Assembly: GCA_910575005.1 (NCBI GenBank) | Contig: CAJTCL010000009.1 | Location: 105,440 to 169,439, forward strand | Length of the DNA: 64,000 bases | Reading direction: 5' to 3' | Source of the DNA: Lachnospiraceae bacterium | GTDB taxonomy: Bacteria; Bacillota; Clostridia; Lachnospirales; Lachnospiraceae | Part shown: positions 1 to 9,264 of the stretch, one piece after another | How positions within the stretch are numbered: position 1 is the stretch's first letter | How the letters are laid out: every line of letters begins with the position of its first letter | The notes under the pieces: generated by a model | The model's database searches: none | What the model saw: only the letters and a program-made list of their open reading frames with translations | Told to the model about the DNA's origin: nothing | Made by a program: the position numbers and the translations under genes

Positions 1-1
1 C

Positions 2-436
2 GCTTCCAAAGGTATGGTGACTTGGGCAAAGGAAAATGCTGTTTCTTCTGGCCTTGCAGATGCCCCTGTGCGTTGGATCGTGGACGACTGTGTAAAATTT
101 GTGGAAAGGGAAATCCGCCGCGGCAACCATTATGATGCTGTAATTATGGATCCGCCCTCGTATGGCAGAGGTCCCAAAGGAGAGATTTGGAAGATTGAAA
201 ATGCCATCCACCCTCTGATCAAGCTCTGCACGCAGCTTCTCTCAGAACAACCGCTGTTTTTTCTGGTAAATTCCTACACCACCGGCCTACAGCCTGCTGT
301 TCTTGCCTATATGCTGGGCATAGAACTGCAAAAATTCAATGGTTCTGTGGAGGCTCAAGAAATTGGACTTCCTGTCTCATCTAATGGACTTGTACTCCCC
401 TGCGGAGCCAGTGGTAGATGGGAAACATACAAATAA
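2..436 (+). CDS. class I SAM-dependent rRNA methyltransferase, 3' part
   Basis: The open frame runs in from the left edge, so the N-terminus and true start are missing. The visible part begins A-S-K-G-M-V-T-W-A-K-E-N, the usual post-motif region of class I SAM methyltransferases, and carries MDPPSYGRG, the motif of the 23S rRNA cytosine-C5 / RlmI-like families, followed by a C-terminal helical region. Inferred role: base methylation of rRNA using S-adenosylmethionine in the cytoplasm. It converges on the leftward pyruvate-kinase-like gene only 19 bases away and no strong terminator is visible between them. The exact subfamily cannot be decided without the N-terminal PUA or THUMP region. Confidence 0.8.
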   Translation, partial: ASKGMVTWAKENAVSSGLADAPVRWIVDDCVKFVEREIRRGNHYDAVIMDPPSYGRGPKGEIWKIENAIHPLIKLCTQLLSEQPLFFLVNSYTTGLQPAVLAYMLGIELQKFNGSVEAQEIGLPVSSNGLVLPCGASGRWETYK

Positions 437-455
437 TTTTTAAAACAGCAATTAT

Positions 456-1502
456 TTACGCCTGCCCCAAATAAGCCTGTGCACACTGTACTGTATGGCA
501 AAGATATCGGATCACTTCTAATGGGTAGCTGCCTGCCGCTGTCTCTCCTGTCACCATAACACTGGCAGCTCCCTCTAACACAGCTCGAAAAATATCTGAC
601 ACTTCAGCTCGTGTAGGCACTTTATTTTTCTCCATAGAAGCTAACATCTGTGTCACCACCATAAAAGGCTTCCCTGCTTTTTGGCACATAGCTGCTATCT
701 TGGCCTGAACAACTGGAAGTTCCCACAAGGGCATACGATTCCCAAGATCCCCTCTGGCAATCACAATATGATCTGCATAGGGCAATAAACTGCCTAGATT
801 CTCAACTCCCTCAAGATTTTCTATTTTGGCAAATATTTTCAGTTCTGATACCTCAGCCTCCTCTAACTCTTGTCTCAAATTCTGTAAATCCTGCGCTCGA
901 CGCACAAAGGGCAGCATTACCCCAGTTATGCCATGTTTCTTGGCTTCTCGAATATTCCTGTGGTCACTTTCTGTCAATGTTGGCAACTTAATCTCCATAT
1001 TTGAGAGGGCAATACTTTTTCGAGAAGTAAGCAGACCACCGCGCTGTACTCGACAACAAATCTGGCTGACACTGCGCTGAGCCACCGACAATAAAATTTT
1101 TCCATCATCCAATAAAATCTGTTGTCCCTGGCTCACAGAACACAACAGAATTTCTGGCACTGGAATGATACTTCTACTAATTTCTTGATTCCCTTTATCC
1201 TCTCGTCTCTCATCTATCTGGTTTGCAGTCAATGGTTTCAGTATTACCTCTTTGCCTTCCTTTAATTCCAATGTCTGCTCTAACTCCCCAATCCGCAGTT
1301 CTGGACCCTGTAAATCAATGAGAAGCTGCGGGATAATTCCCGCAGCCCTGGCCGCTTCTCGAATCCAATCCGTCCACTGCTGACAATCTGCCAGCTCTGT
1401 ATGGGAGAGATTGAGACGTATTCCAGTCATTCCCATGCGAAACATTTCTGTAAGCAGTTTGCAATCTGCACATGCAGGGCCGATGGTTCCATAAATATCC
1501 AT
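456..1502 (-). CDS. pyruvate kinase-like protein, barrel only, C-terminal domain absent
   Basis: 348 residues against about 470-590 for usual pyruvate kinases. Seen: the start GTIGPAC, IRLNLSH (normally RLNFSHG), IDLQGPELRIG (normally DTKGPEIRT, so the lysine is Q here), AKIENLEG with the catalytic lysine, ARGDLG with the Mg2+ ligands, and the PTRAEVSD / VMVTGETAAGSYP segment. The protein ends right after the barrel, so the C-terminal domain, which carries the effector site and intersubunit contacts, is missing. Known: the barrel converts PEP and ADP to pyruvate and ATP. Inferred: an active but unregulated paralogue, or an enzyme with a changed role. The start has an AGGAG site nine bases upstream. 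It lies 30 bases after the L,D-transpeptidase gene, probably in one transcript. The main pyk gene is presumably elsewhere. Confidence 0.85.
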   Translation of the reverse strand: MDIYGTIGPACADCKLLTEMFRMGMTGIRLNLSHTELADCQQWTDWIREAARAAGIIPQLLIDLQGPELRIGELEQTLELKEGKEVILKPLTANQIDERREDKGNQEISRSIIPVPEILLCSVSQGQQILLDDGKILLSVAQRSVSQICCRVQRGGLLTSRKSIALSNMEIKLPTLTESDHRNIREAKKHGITGVMLPFVRRAQDLQNLRQELEEAEVSELKIFAKIENLEGVENLGSLLPYADHIVIARGDLGNRMPLWELPVVQAKIAAMCQKAGKPFMVVTQMLASMEKNKVPTRAEVSDIFRAVLEGAASVMVTGETAAGSYPLEVIRYLCHTVQCAQAYLGQA

Positions 1503-1532
1503 ATTGCCTGTCTCCTATTCCTCTGGTACTTG

Positions 1533-3008
1533 TTACCCTTCCGCATCTTGTTTGTCTGGATCTACATAGGAATATGCATTGGAAATCTTGGCATTCTCTG
1601 CAGTCAGTTCCACTTTCTCTCGGTAAAATGCAATCACTGGAGTTCCAACCTTAATGCTTTTATATATCTTATCAGCCACTTCAAATGGCAAATTGATGCA
1701 TCCATGAGAACCGCTGGTCTTATATATGTCACCGCCAAACTGTCCATTTCGCCAAGAAGCATCATGGAGCCCCACATTATAGGCAAATGGCATAAAATAT
1801 GTGACATCCGACTCATAGTCCTCTCCCTTCAAAACTGCAGGGCTGTCCTTATATACAATCTTAAACACTCCGTCCGGCGAGCCGTTATTTCTGCTGATAT
1901 TGCCCGTGACCACATCACTCTCCACCACCAACTCTCCATTTTCATAATACCACAGATGCTGCTTGGTATAATCAATTTCTACATAGGTATTTCCAATATC
2001 ATCTTTGCCTTCCACAAAGGGACGCTGCGCATAACACAGCTCTCGGCTTACTGGTTTCCCAGCATCCAAGTCAGCCTTGATCTGCTCTGCCTCTTTTTCC
2101 TTGTTCACAATCCAGCCATAATCTCCGCCGCCAATCTCCACCTTGTCCCCAGAAGAAGTCTGAAACGTGCGCACATCTGCATAAGTGTTATATTTACTGG
2201 CAAGTGCCTGTACATATGCTGTGATTTTCTCTTCATCCAATGTCACCGAAAAACCTTCTACCTGAAGGAAATCCCGTATCTTCTCCTTGTCCAATTTTTC
2301 CTCATAATCCTTAATCTCATAAGTTATCTCAGCATTCTCATAGCTATTAATTCGCTCCATCAGCCCCTTAATCTCATCACTCTCACTGGTGTATTCTGGA
2401 CTGACATAATCTTCATCTGTCAATTCTATGGACGGCTCGCCCGCAGAAACAGCCTCCTTCACCTTGGCGAGCACATTTTCAAGAATCATATGAGTCCCCG
2501 GTTTTTCCGGTTCTATGTAATAACCATCATCCCCAAGCTCTACCCTGGCGCTTTCTGGCTCTGTAATATTTTCTTCTTGAAAACAGTCCATTCCGGCAAC
2601 CGCATCGGCAATCAGGTCCTCTTCATATTTCATGGTAATGGGAACTTCCTCCTTATTTTGCTGAAAGATTCCAAACACCCATTGATAAGGATTTTGCCTT
2701 TCAAAAAAGTCATGAATAGAGCCGTCTGGTACATAACTGCAGCCAATATCTTTGCCATAAATATGGTGTTTTTCTCCATCTCTGTCATACACTGTCAACA
2801 GATAATCTTCCACACTCCGGCCAACCTTTTGCTCTGCTTCGGCTAAATCCATTCCTCCCACTTTCCATCCATTGATTTTTGTGCGAAAGAAAAAATGGTT
2901 GCTGAAATAGAAGGTCATTGCCAGGTATACTGCTGTCAAAACTAGTATCACCCCAGATATAGTCCCTATGATGATTCTTTGTCTTCTTCTGCGTTTTCTT
3001 TTCCTCAT
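1533..3008 (-). CDS. L,D-transpeptidase with peptidoglycan-binding domain (YkuD family)
   Basis: About 491 residues. Seen: a very basic N-terminus (RKRKRRRRQR) followed by one membrane segment, a long extracytoplasmic alpha/beta region of the type preceding clostridial YkuD domains, and a C-terminal YkuD domain with the catalytic motif SHGCINLP, cysteine near residue 437. Known: these enzymes make 3-3 crosslinks in peptidoglycan or attach proteins to it, acting outside the membrane. The ATG at 3014 lies directly against the GAGGG ribosome-binding site, so the second in-frame ATG at 3008 is preferred. It is followed at 30 bases by the pyruvate-kinase-like gene and preceded by the PAS-like gene. 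Confidence 0.9.
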   Translation of the reverse strand: MRKRKRRRRQRIIIGTISGVILVLTAVYLAMTFYFSNHFFFRTKINGWKVGGMDLAEAEQKVGRSVEDYLLTVYDRDGEKHHIYGKDIGCSYVPDGSIHDFFERQNPYQWVFGIFQQNKEEVPITMKYEEDLIADAVAGMDCFQEENITEPESARVELGDDGYYIEPEKPGTHMILENVLAKVKEAVSAGEPSIELTDEDYVSPEYTSESDEIKGLMERINSYENAEITYEIKDYEEKLDKEKIRDFLQVEGFSVTLDEEKITAYVQALASKYNTYADVRTFQTSSGDKVEIGGGDYGWIVNKEKEAEQIKADLDAGKPVSRELCYAQRPFVEGKDDIGNTYVEIDYTKQHLWYYENGELVVESDVVTGNISRNNGSPDGVFKIVYKDSPAVLKGEDYESDVTYFMPFAYNVGLHDASWRNGQFGGDIYKTSGSHGCINLPFEVADKIYKSIKVGTPVIAFYREKVELTAENAKISNAYSYVDPDKQDAEG

Positions 3009-3100
3009 ATTCATCCCTCGATTTCTTTTTCCAAAATTTCTTCCTCATCTGTTATCCGGCCACAGAGCATTGAGGTGGACCCTGCGTTTCCAATTGATGG

Positions 3101-3496
3101 CTATTCTTCTATATAAACATACATCATAAATTCTTCCAATTCCCCATGCTCTCCCTGCCTGCTTGGACAGAGCATAGTTGTCACTCTGCGCACTTGTCCA
3201 TCAACTTTGCGCAGATAAGAATATACCACCCTTTTTTTGCCATTTTGAAATTCTTCCTGTAAATGTTCCAATGAAAAAATACGAAAAAATTCCTTGCGAT
3301 AACTTTCTTCAACCATTTCTCGGACTACTAACTGAATCATTTTCTCATATCGGCTGATATGATAATCATCTAAAAGAGCTTCTACAAGCCGTCTTTCCTC
3401 CTCTGGTCCTTTTACAATCTTGCAGCTATCCGGCTTAAGGCTCACACATGTAATCTTATAACAGTCTGCTTCCTTAAAATTTTCCTCAATTTTCAT
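3101..3496 (-). CDS. small stand-alone PAS-like domain protein
   Basis: 131 residues, no signal peptide or membrane segment. The pattern (a central FFRIFSLEHLQEEFQNGKK stretch, then RVVYSYLRKVDG and a closing EEFMMYVYIEE strand) resembles the PAS-like input domain found in many Lachnospiraceae GGDEF proteins and histidine kinases, but here no output domain follows. Function is unknown; possibly a sensor partner, or a degenerate remnant of a larger signalling protein. An AAAGGGA site lies upstream of the ATG. It sits between nrdG and the L,D-transpeptidase gene, in the same direction as both. Confidence 0.6.
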   Translation of the reverse strand: MKIEENFKEADCYKITCVSLKPDSCKIVKGPEEERRLVEALLDDYHISRYEKMIQLVVREMVEESYRKEFFRIFSLEHLQEEFQNGKKRVVYSYLRKVDGQVRRVTTMLCPSRQGEHGELEEFMMYVYIEE

Positions 3497-3585
3497 ACTT
3501 CAATTTCCCTTTTTAATTTTATCCCTTATAAAACAGAATGTATTTTATCTTTTGCAAATATTTTCTTATTCTTTTCTTAAATCTC

Positions 3586-4107
3586 TTAACACTGATACAG
3601 GCACACTCTATTCTGCCTTCTACTCTCTACCATATCAATCAATCTCTGATTCTCTGATCCTCGAAAGGCTAAGGAAATATTTTTTTTCTCCTGTACAAAT
3701 TCGCCATCCACCAACACATCTATCAGCGACAGTATTTCTTCTGTCACCTCACATCTGGCACGGCTTTGCTGCCATAACTCCCTATCAAGAAGATACCCAC
3801 TGTAACACCAGATACTCTTATGAGGAAACATTCGTTTCACTTGTTTTAGAAATGGCAGCAGTGCACGTTGATTTGCGGGTTCAAACGGTTCCCCGCCAAG
3901 CACTGTCAGCCCAGAGATATACGCTTGTCCAAGTAACCTTAGTAATTCTTCCTCCGTCTCTTTGGTAAACGGCTGTCCAAAATGAAAATCCCAGGTTTCC
4001 TGATTAAAACAACCCAGACAGTGGTGGGTACAACCAGAAACAAACAGTGACACTCTCACCCCTGGACCATTGGCAACATCTGTCTTTTTTATTTCTGCAT
4101 AATTCAT
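3586..4107 (-). CDS. nrdG: anaerobic ribonucleotide reductase activating protein (radical SAM)
   Basis: 173 residues, the usual size. Seen: the class III activase cysteine motif CTHHCLGC (C26, C30, C33), which differs from the common CxxxCxxC only in its spacer residues, plus LGGEPFEP, the SAM-contact motif. Known: NrdG carries a 4Fe-4S cluster, cleaves S-adenosylmethionine and makes the glycyl radical on NrdD. The ATG overlaps the nrdD stop by one base (TAATG), indicating translational coupling in the same operon. Confidence 0.97.
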   Translation of the reverse strand: MNYAEIKKTDVANGPGVRVSLFVSGCTHHCLGCFNQETWDFHFGQPFTKETEEELLRLLGQAYISGLTVLGGEPFEPANQRALLPFLKQVKRMFPHKSIWCYSGYLLDRELWQQSRARCEVTEEILSLIDVLVDGEFVQEKKNISLAFRGSENQRLIDMVESRRQNRVCLYQC

Positions 4108-6269
4108 TATAAGTGTAGTACCCTTTCCTGAATTTCCTGAGTTCTACCCTGATTCCAAAACTGTGTCCCAATATAACCACAGGTTCTGCGCGCCACATTC
4201 ATCTGGTCTTCCTCTCGGTTTTGACAATTAGGACATTCCCAGACCAGCTTTCCATCCTCATCGGAGACAATGCGAATCTCTCCCTCATAGCCACATACTT
4301 GACAATAATCGCTCTTAGTATTTAATTCTCCATACATAATATTGTCATAAATATGCTGCATCACTGTTAATACTGCATTGATATTATTCTGCATATTGGG
4401 CACTTCCACATAACTGACCGCACCACCTGGTGACAATTTCTGAAATTGTGCCTCAAAGGTCAATTTCTCAAAAGCGTCAATCTCCTCTGTCACATGGATA
4501 TGATAACTGTTGGTGATATAATTTCGATCTGTCACCCCCTCAATCACACCAAAACGCCGCTGTAAGCATTTGGCAAATTTATAAGTTGTAGATTCCAACG
4601 GTGTACCATAGAGACTAAAGGCAATATCTGTCTCTTTCGCCCAACGCTGACAGGTCTGATTCATATATTCCATAATCTTTAATGCAAACGGCGTTGCTTC
4701 AGGGTCAGTATGAGATTTGCCAGTCATATACTTTGTACATTCACAGAGACCGGCATAACCCAGAGAAATGGTGGAATATCCATGATATAAAAGATCATCA
4801 ATCACCTCTCCCTTATTAAGACGCGCCAAGGCACCATACTGCCACAAAATCGGCGCCACATCCGAGGGCGTTCCCAAAAGCCGTTTGTGCCTAAGCATCA
4901 GCGCCTCCCGACAAAGATTCAGTCGCTCCTCAAATATCTCCCAGAACTTATCCATATCTTTGCCAGATGAACAGGCAATATCCACTAGATTTAAGGTCAC
5001 TACCCCCTGATTAAACCGTCCATAAAATTTAGGTTGATTTTCCTGATCGTGGTATACTGTTAAAAAGGAACGGCATCCCATACAGGGATAACAATTGCCT
5101 TCTTTATTCTGTTTCATTATTTTCTCAGAAATGTAATCTGGTACCATCCGCTTGGCGGTACATTTGGCTGCCAATTTTGTCAACTCCCAGTAGGGGCTTC
5201 CCTCTCGAATATTGTTCTCTTCCAGCACATAGATCAACTTGGGGAATGCAGGCGTAATATAGACGCCTTTCTCATTTTTTACCCCCTGCAGCCTCTGTAA
5301 TAACATCTCTTTGATCACCAGCGCCAAATCATCCCTTAGACGGCCTTCTTCCACCTCATTCAAGTACATAAACACTGTCACAAAAGGCGCCTGGCCATTG
5401 GTGGTCATCAAGGTGATTACCTGATACTGAATCATCTGTACGCCCCGCCTTATTTCTTCCTTGACCCGCAGTTCCGCGACTTCATTTATTTTTTCTTCCG
5501 ATAATGGCAGTCCTGCCGTCATGTATTCCCGTCGCACCATCCGCCTGAGCTTCTGGCGGCTTACTTCCACAAAAGGCGCTAAATGGGAAAGTGTGATGCT
5601 TTGACCGCCATACTGGGAACTGGCAATCTGAGCAATCGCCTGAGTTGCCACATTGCATGCTGTGGAAAAACTTTTCGGATGGTCAATCATTGTCTCACTG
5701 ATCACCGTTCCATTCTGAAGCATATCCTCCAGATTTACCAAGCAGCAGTTGTGCATATGCTGTGCAAAATAATCCGCATCATGAAAATGAATCATCCCCT
5801 CCTCATGTGCATGTACAATGTGAGGCGGCAGTAAAAACCTTTTGGTAATGTCTTTGCTGACCTCCCCTGCCATATAATCTCGCTGCACACTGTTTACCAC
5901 AGGATTCTTATTGGAATTTTCCTGTTTAATCTCTTCATTGTTACATTCAATCAAACTTAAAATCTGTTGATCTGTGGAATTGGATTTGCGCACTAAGGCA
6001 CGTTTATATCGGTAGGTAATATACTTTCGAGCTACCTCAAACGCCTTATATGCCATAATCTCATTTTCAACCATATCCTGGATTTCTTCTACATTATATA
6101 TTCTGTCCATCGCTGCACAGATCTTTGAAATACTCTGTGCAATCGCCTGAACCTGCTGCTCTGACAATCTGTCGCTCTCTGCCACTTCCTGATTAGCTTT
6201 GGCCACTGCATCCACAATCTTTGTGTTGTCAAATTCCGTCTCTTTGCCGCTTCTCTTAATGATTTTCAT
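4107..6269 (-). CDS. nrdD: anaerobic ribonucleoside-triphosphate reductase, class III
   Basis: 720 residues. Seen: an N-terminal ATP-cone (residues about 1-95, starting MKIIKRSGKETEF), the central catalytic barrel with PCMGCRSFL, a C-terminal zinc site of four cysteines (C656, C659, C679, C682) and the glycyl-radical motif RRTCGYIG with the radical glycine at 698. Known: it reduces NTPs to dNTPs under anaerobic conditions, with formate as usual reductant, after activation by NrdG. The start ATG follows a GGAGG site. Two AT-rich repeats upstream may be NrdR boxes. Confidence 0.98.
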   Translation of the reverse strand: MKIIKRSGKETEFDNTKIVDAVAKANQEVAESDRLSEQQVQAIAQSISKICAAMDRIYNVEEIQDMVENEIMAYKAFEVARKYITYRYKRALVRKSNSTDQQILSLIECNNEEIKQENSNKNPVVNSVQRDYMAGEVSKDITKRFLLPPHIVHAHEEGMIHFHDADYFAQHMHNCCLVNLEDMLQNGTVISETMIDHPKSFSTACNVATQAIAQIASSQYGGQSITLSHLAPFVEVSRQKLRRMVRREYMTAGLPLSEEKINEVAELRVKEEIRRGVQMIQYQVITLMTTNGQAPFVTVFMYLNEVEEGRLRDDLALVIKEMLLQRLQGVKNEKGVYITPAFPKLIYVLEENNIREGSPYWELTKLAAKCTAKRMVPDYISEKIMKQNKEGNCYPCMGCRSFLTVYHDQENQPKFYGRFNQGVVTLNLVDIACSSGKDMDKFWEIFEERLNLCREALMLRHKRLLGTPSDVAPILWQYGALARLNKGEVIDDLLYHGYSTISLGYAGLCECTKYMTGKSHTDPEATPFALKIMEYMNQTCQRWAKETDIAFSLYGTPLESTTYKFAKCLQRRFGVIEGVTDRNYITNSYHIHVTEEIDAFEKLTFEAQFQKLSPGGAVSYVEVPNMQNNINAVLTVMQHIYDNIMYGELNTKSDYCQVCGYEGEIRIVSDEDGKLVWECPNCQNREEDQMNVARRTCGYIGTQFWNQGRTQEIQERVLHL

Positions 6270-6286
6270 TTCGCTTCCTCCGAAAT

Positions 6287-6346
6287 AACTAAATATAGTA
6301 TTATATCTATTATTTTATACCATATATGTTTGTCTATTATAGTATT
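6287..6346 (-). promoter_or_regulatory. candidate NrdR box pair upstream of nrdD
   Basis: Two related AT-rich elements sharing ATAGTATT lie at 6287-6302 and 6332-6346, 44 bases apart, about 20 to 75 bases upstream of the nrdD start. Read on the minus strand both contain ACTATA(A/T)T(T)AG, close to the NrdR consensus core CTATATATAG. Paired boxes an integral number of helical turns apart are typical of NrdR control of reductase genes. The A+T richness of the region makes chance matches possible. Confidence 0.4.
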
Positions 6347-6474
6347 ATCTTCCCAAAAAAGCAAGACGAAAAATAAAGGTTTCTGTCATATATCTTCATT
6401 AATAATCCTTGCATCTTAGACAAAAAGGTATTATGATAAATATAAATAATTTTTTAACAGGAGGCATAGATATA

Positions 6475-9078
6475 ATGAAACGCAAAAAATTGATTTCTTT
6501 GGTCTTAAGCTGCCTGCTGATCTTAGAGACACCATTTGTCTCTCAGGCAGCTCATTTTTCGGCTAAAACTTCTTTAAATTCTCTTGAGAGCACATCTTCT
6601 CAGTACGAAAAAACAGATATCCTCTCTCTCAAAGGCCTGGATCACCAATCATACCAGACAATAGCAGAGGATTTCTCTACCCAGAGAACTCTACAAGGCA
6701 CATCTGATCAGACAGATTCATCACAGACACCTACTCAGGAAGAAAATACACAACACGAATTGACCATATGCTTAAATCACAGTACATATAAGTTGTCACT
6801 CCCACACGCTGCAACTTTGCAGTTATCTTCCTCAATCTCAAAAGATGACAACACATCTGTCTCCTCTGATGAACCGATTCAGATCAATTGGATGTCCAAT
6901 CAGCCTAATATTGCTTCTGTATCTAAGCAAGGACTGGTAACTGCTCACAAAGCAGGAACCGCAGTTATCACTGTTACGGCAAAAATGCAGACAGAAGACG
7001 GTATATACAGCGGTTCTGCCTCCTGTACAATCACGATCGAAAAAAATAATATTTCCTTAAACAAACGCAAGCTGACCATGTACACCAGCGAGACAAAACA
7101 GTTAAAGGCAAAAGGTGTATCAGACAAAATTGTCACCTGGAAATCTTCCAAACCTAAGATTGCATCTGTCAACTCTAGCGGAACCATAAAACCGAAAAAA
7201 ACAGGCCAGACTACCATCACCGCTACGGCAAATGGCGTATCTGCCTCTTGTAAAGTAATCGTCAAAAATCCATCTTTACAATTAAAATCCAGTGCAATTG
7301 TATATTTGGACAACTCCATTACTTTACATGCTGCCGCCGTTCCCAAGAACAGTATCTCCTGGAAATCCTCAAATTCTAAAATTGCAACAGTCACTCAGAC
7401 AGGTAAAATCATTCCTAAGAGAACTGGACAAACAACTGTCACTGCTTCCTGCAATGGATTGAAAAAAGCTTGCAAAATTACTATAAAAAAGCCTTCTGTT
7501 GATTTAAACAAGAACACAGTTACTTTCTTTGCAGAGAATAACTATACACTAAAAGCAAAGGCTCACCCTAACAGCCAACTCAGTTATCGATCCTCCGATC
7601 CTAAAGTTGCCACTGTGGACAAGCATGGTAAAATCAAAGGATTAAAGAAAGGTTCCGTTACCATTACCGCGGCTGTTCCTGGCGCCAAAGAATCCTGTAA
7701 GGTGACAGTGTTAGAAAATAATTACAAACTCAGCCGCAGCTCACAGACCTTGATGAAAGGGCACAGTGCAACCTTGTATCTGTATCATGCCTCTGATTCT
7801 GTCTCCTTTGAACTTTCTGATCAGTCTGTGGCAAAGCTCTCTGCCTCAGGAAACAGTTGTAAGGTGACAGCGCGCAAAGCTGGCAAAACCACTCTCAATG
7901 CTTACTATAAAGTGTATGAAAATAATCAGTGGGTAACATGTAAACGTTCCTGTACTATCCGTGTGATTAGTTCTGGTATTTCGCAGCAGCAAGCTGCAGT
8001 GGCTGTGAAAGCTACCAAAAAATTATCACTGCAAAATATAAAAAAATCCGGTGTACATATCACTGGTACTGTTTGGAGTTCTTCTAACTCCAAGATTGCT
8101 TCTGTAAACAGCAAAAACGGAGCGGTCACTGGTAAGAAAATTGGTACTGCAAAAATTACAGCAACTGTCAGCTATTCTGACGGAACTTCAGCCACATACC
8201 CTACCAGTGTAAAGGTCTCCGCCCCTAAAACAAAATATGCTTACACTGTACTGTCATTGGGACACTCAAAGAAAATTTCCCTCACTGGCCTGACCCCTTA
8301 CAGCACTGTTAAATGGAGTACCGATAAATCTTCCTTGGTCTCTGTCAACTCCAATGGAACAGTGACCGCAGGACAGATATCTGGCAAAACCACCGTAAAT
8401 GTTACCGTAGATGGAAAGACCATTAAACATACAATATATGTGACCAACCCCAGTTTAAGGCGTACAGATGCCACTTTAACCCCCAAAAAGAAAACCAGAA
8501 TTACATTATCTGGCGTCTCCTCCCACAGTAAAATTACTTACCGTTCCCGCAAGACATCTGTTGCCACGGTAAATAAATCTGGTGTAGTGACTGGCCGCGG
8601 TCACGGCAATACAGAAATCATTGTCACTGCTGACGGCAATACATTTATCTTCCGGGTATCAGTATTTTCTAAGCGCGCGCTAGATGCCTGCAATACAGGT
8701 TATAACATAATTAACAGTTCCACTTACAGTCAGGCAAGACGCATGAGCCCTGGATTCTACGATTGCAGTTCCTTGGTATTCCGCTCCTACGGTTGTGACG
8801 CTGGACTTCTTGGCGGCACTCCCTCCTGGGCGCCTACCGCAGCTTCTATGGCACAGCACTTAGAAAGCACTGGAAAGGTACTCTCCTATCATGGCCTCAG
8901 TTCCGCAAAACTGCGTCCTGGAGATTTGATCTTTTACCGTTCATCTTCCTCCAATGGCAGATATAAAAATATTTACCATGTTTCCATGTACTATGGCAAC
9001 GGCTACCGATTGGAAAAACCACTGTGTTATTATTATCCAGAAAGCAATATTGCTATGATTGCCAGACCGATACCATAA
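6475..9078 (+). CDS. secreted Big2-repeat protein with C-terminal NlpC/P60 hydrolase domain
   Basis: 867 residues from the ATG at 6475, chosen because a GGAGG site lies ten bases before it; the upstream in-frame ATG at 6409 has no such site. Seen: a signal peptide (MKRKKLISLVLSCLLIL, then SQA), a Ser/Thr/Gln-rich linker, about eight bacterial Ig-like group 2 repeats with the recurrent WKSS..K(I/V)A(S/T)V and G.TT(I/V)TA motifs, then an NlpC/P60 domain with the cysteine in DCSSLVF (C764) and the histidine in HVSMYYG (about H835). Known: NlpC/P60 enzymes cut peptidoglycan stem peptides. Inferred: a cell-wall hydrolase displayed by an Ig-like stalk. The third polar catalytic residue is not obvious. 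It is transcribed alone. Confidence 0.9.
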   Translation: MKRKKLISLVLSCLLILETPFVSQAAHFSAKTSLNSLESTSSQYEKTDILSLKGLDHQSYQTIAEDFSTQRTLQGTSDQTDSSQTPTQEENTQHELTICLNHSTYKLSLPHAATLQLSSSISKDDNTSVSSDEPIQINWMSNQPNIASVSKQGLVTAHKAGTAVITVTAKMQTEDGIYSGSASCTITIEKNNISLNKRKLTMYTSETKQLKAKGVSDKIVTWKSSKPKIASVNSSGTIKPKKTGQTTITATANGVSASCKVIVKNPSLQLKSSAIVYLDNSITLHAAAVPKNSISWKSSNSKIATVTQTGKIIPKRTGQTTVTASCNGLKKACKITIKKPSVDLNKNTVTFFAENNYTLKAKAHPNSQLSYRSSDPKVATVDKHGKIKGLKKGSVTITAAVPGAKESCKVTVLENNYKLSRSSQTLMKGHSATLYLYHASDSVSFELSDQSVAKLSASGNSCKVTARKAGKTTLNAYYKVYENNQWVTCKRSCTIRVISSGISQQQAAVAVKATKKLSLQNIKKSGVHITGTVWSSSNSKIASVNSKNGAVTGKKIGTAKITATVSYSDGTSATYPTSVKVSAPKTKYAYTVLSLGHSKKISLTGLTPYSTVKWSTDKSSLVSVNSNGTVTAGQISGKTTVNVTVDGKTIKHTIYVTNPSLRRTDATLTPKKKTRITLSGVSSHSKITYRSRKTSVATVNKSGVVTGRGHGNTEIIVTADGNTFIFRVSVFSKRALDACNTGYNIINSSTYSQARRMSPGFYDCSSLVFRSYGCDAGLLGGTPSWAPTAASMAQHLESTGKVLSYHGLSSAKLRPGDLIFYRSSSSNGRYKNIYHVSMYYGNGYRLEKPLCYYYPESNIAMIARPIP

Positions 9079-9104
9079 ACTGTAAATATCATGATAAAAT
9101 CAAG

Positions 9105-9132
9105 TATCCCCCCTCACGAATGAGGGGGGATA
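9105..9132. terminator. strong GC-rich hairpin after the Big2/NlpC gene
   Basis: A 12-bp stem (TATCCCCCCTCA pairing with its complement) closes on the four-base loop CGAA, 26 bases after the stop codon of the rightward gene. It looks like a transcription terminator but neither strand has a clear T tract after it (an A-rich run follows on the plus strand). It may act as an mRNA 3' stabiliser or as a weak bidirectional terminator between the converging transcripts. Confidence 0.5.
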
Positions 9133-9264
9133 TCAACATTTCAAAAAAAAATTATCCGATAATTTGCTTCATAATAACATGTTTTTTATGTACACTTCAA
9201 TGTATATAATATTTGAATATATTTTTGCTTTTATACAAGCTACATAAAATATTTATATATTGAT

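Noticed and set aside
1401..2846. 481-codon open frame on the plus strand
   Set aside because: It lies opposite the pyruvate-kinase-like and L,D-transpeptidase genes, has no ribosome-binding site, and its product has no recognisable domain; it is a shadow of the real genes.
2785..3048. Basic 87-codon frame overlapping the start of the L,D-transpeptidase gene
   Set aside because: It overlaps the N-terminal coding region in another frame and its basic composition mirrors the A-rich codons there.
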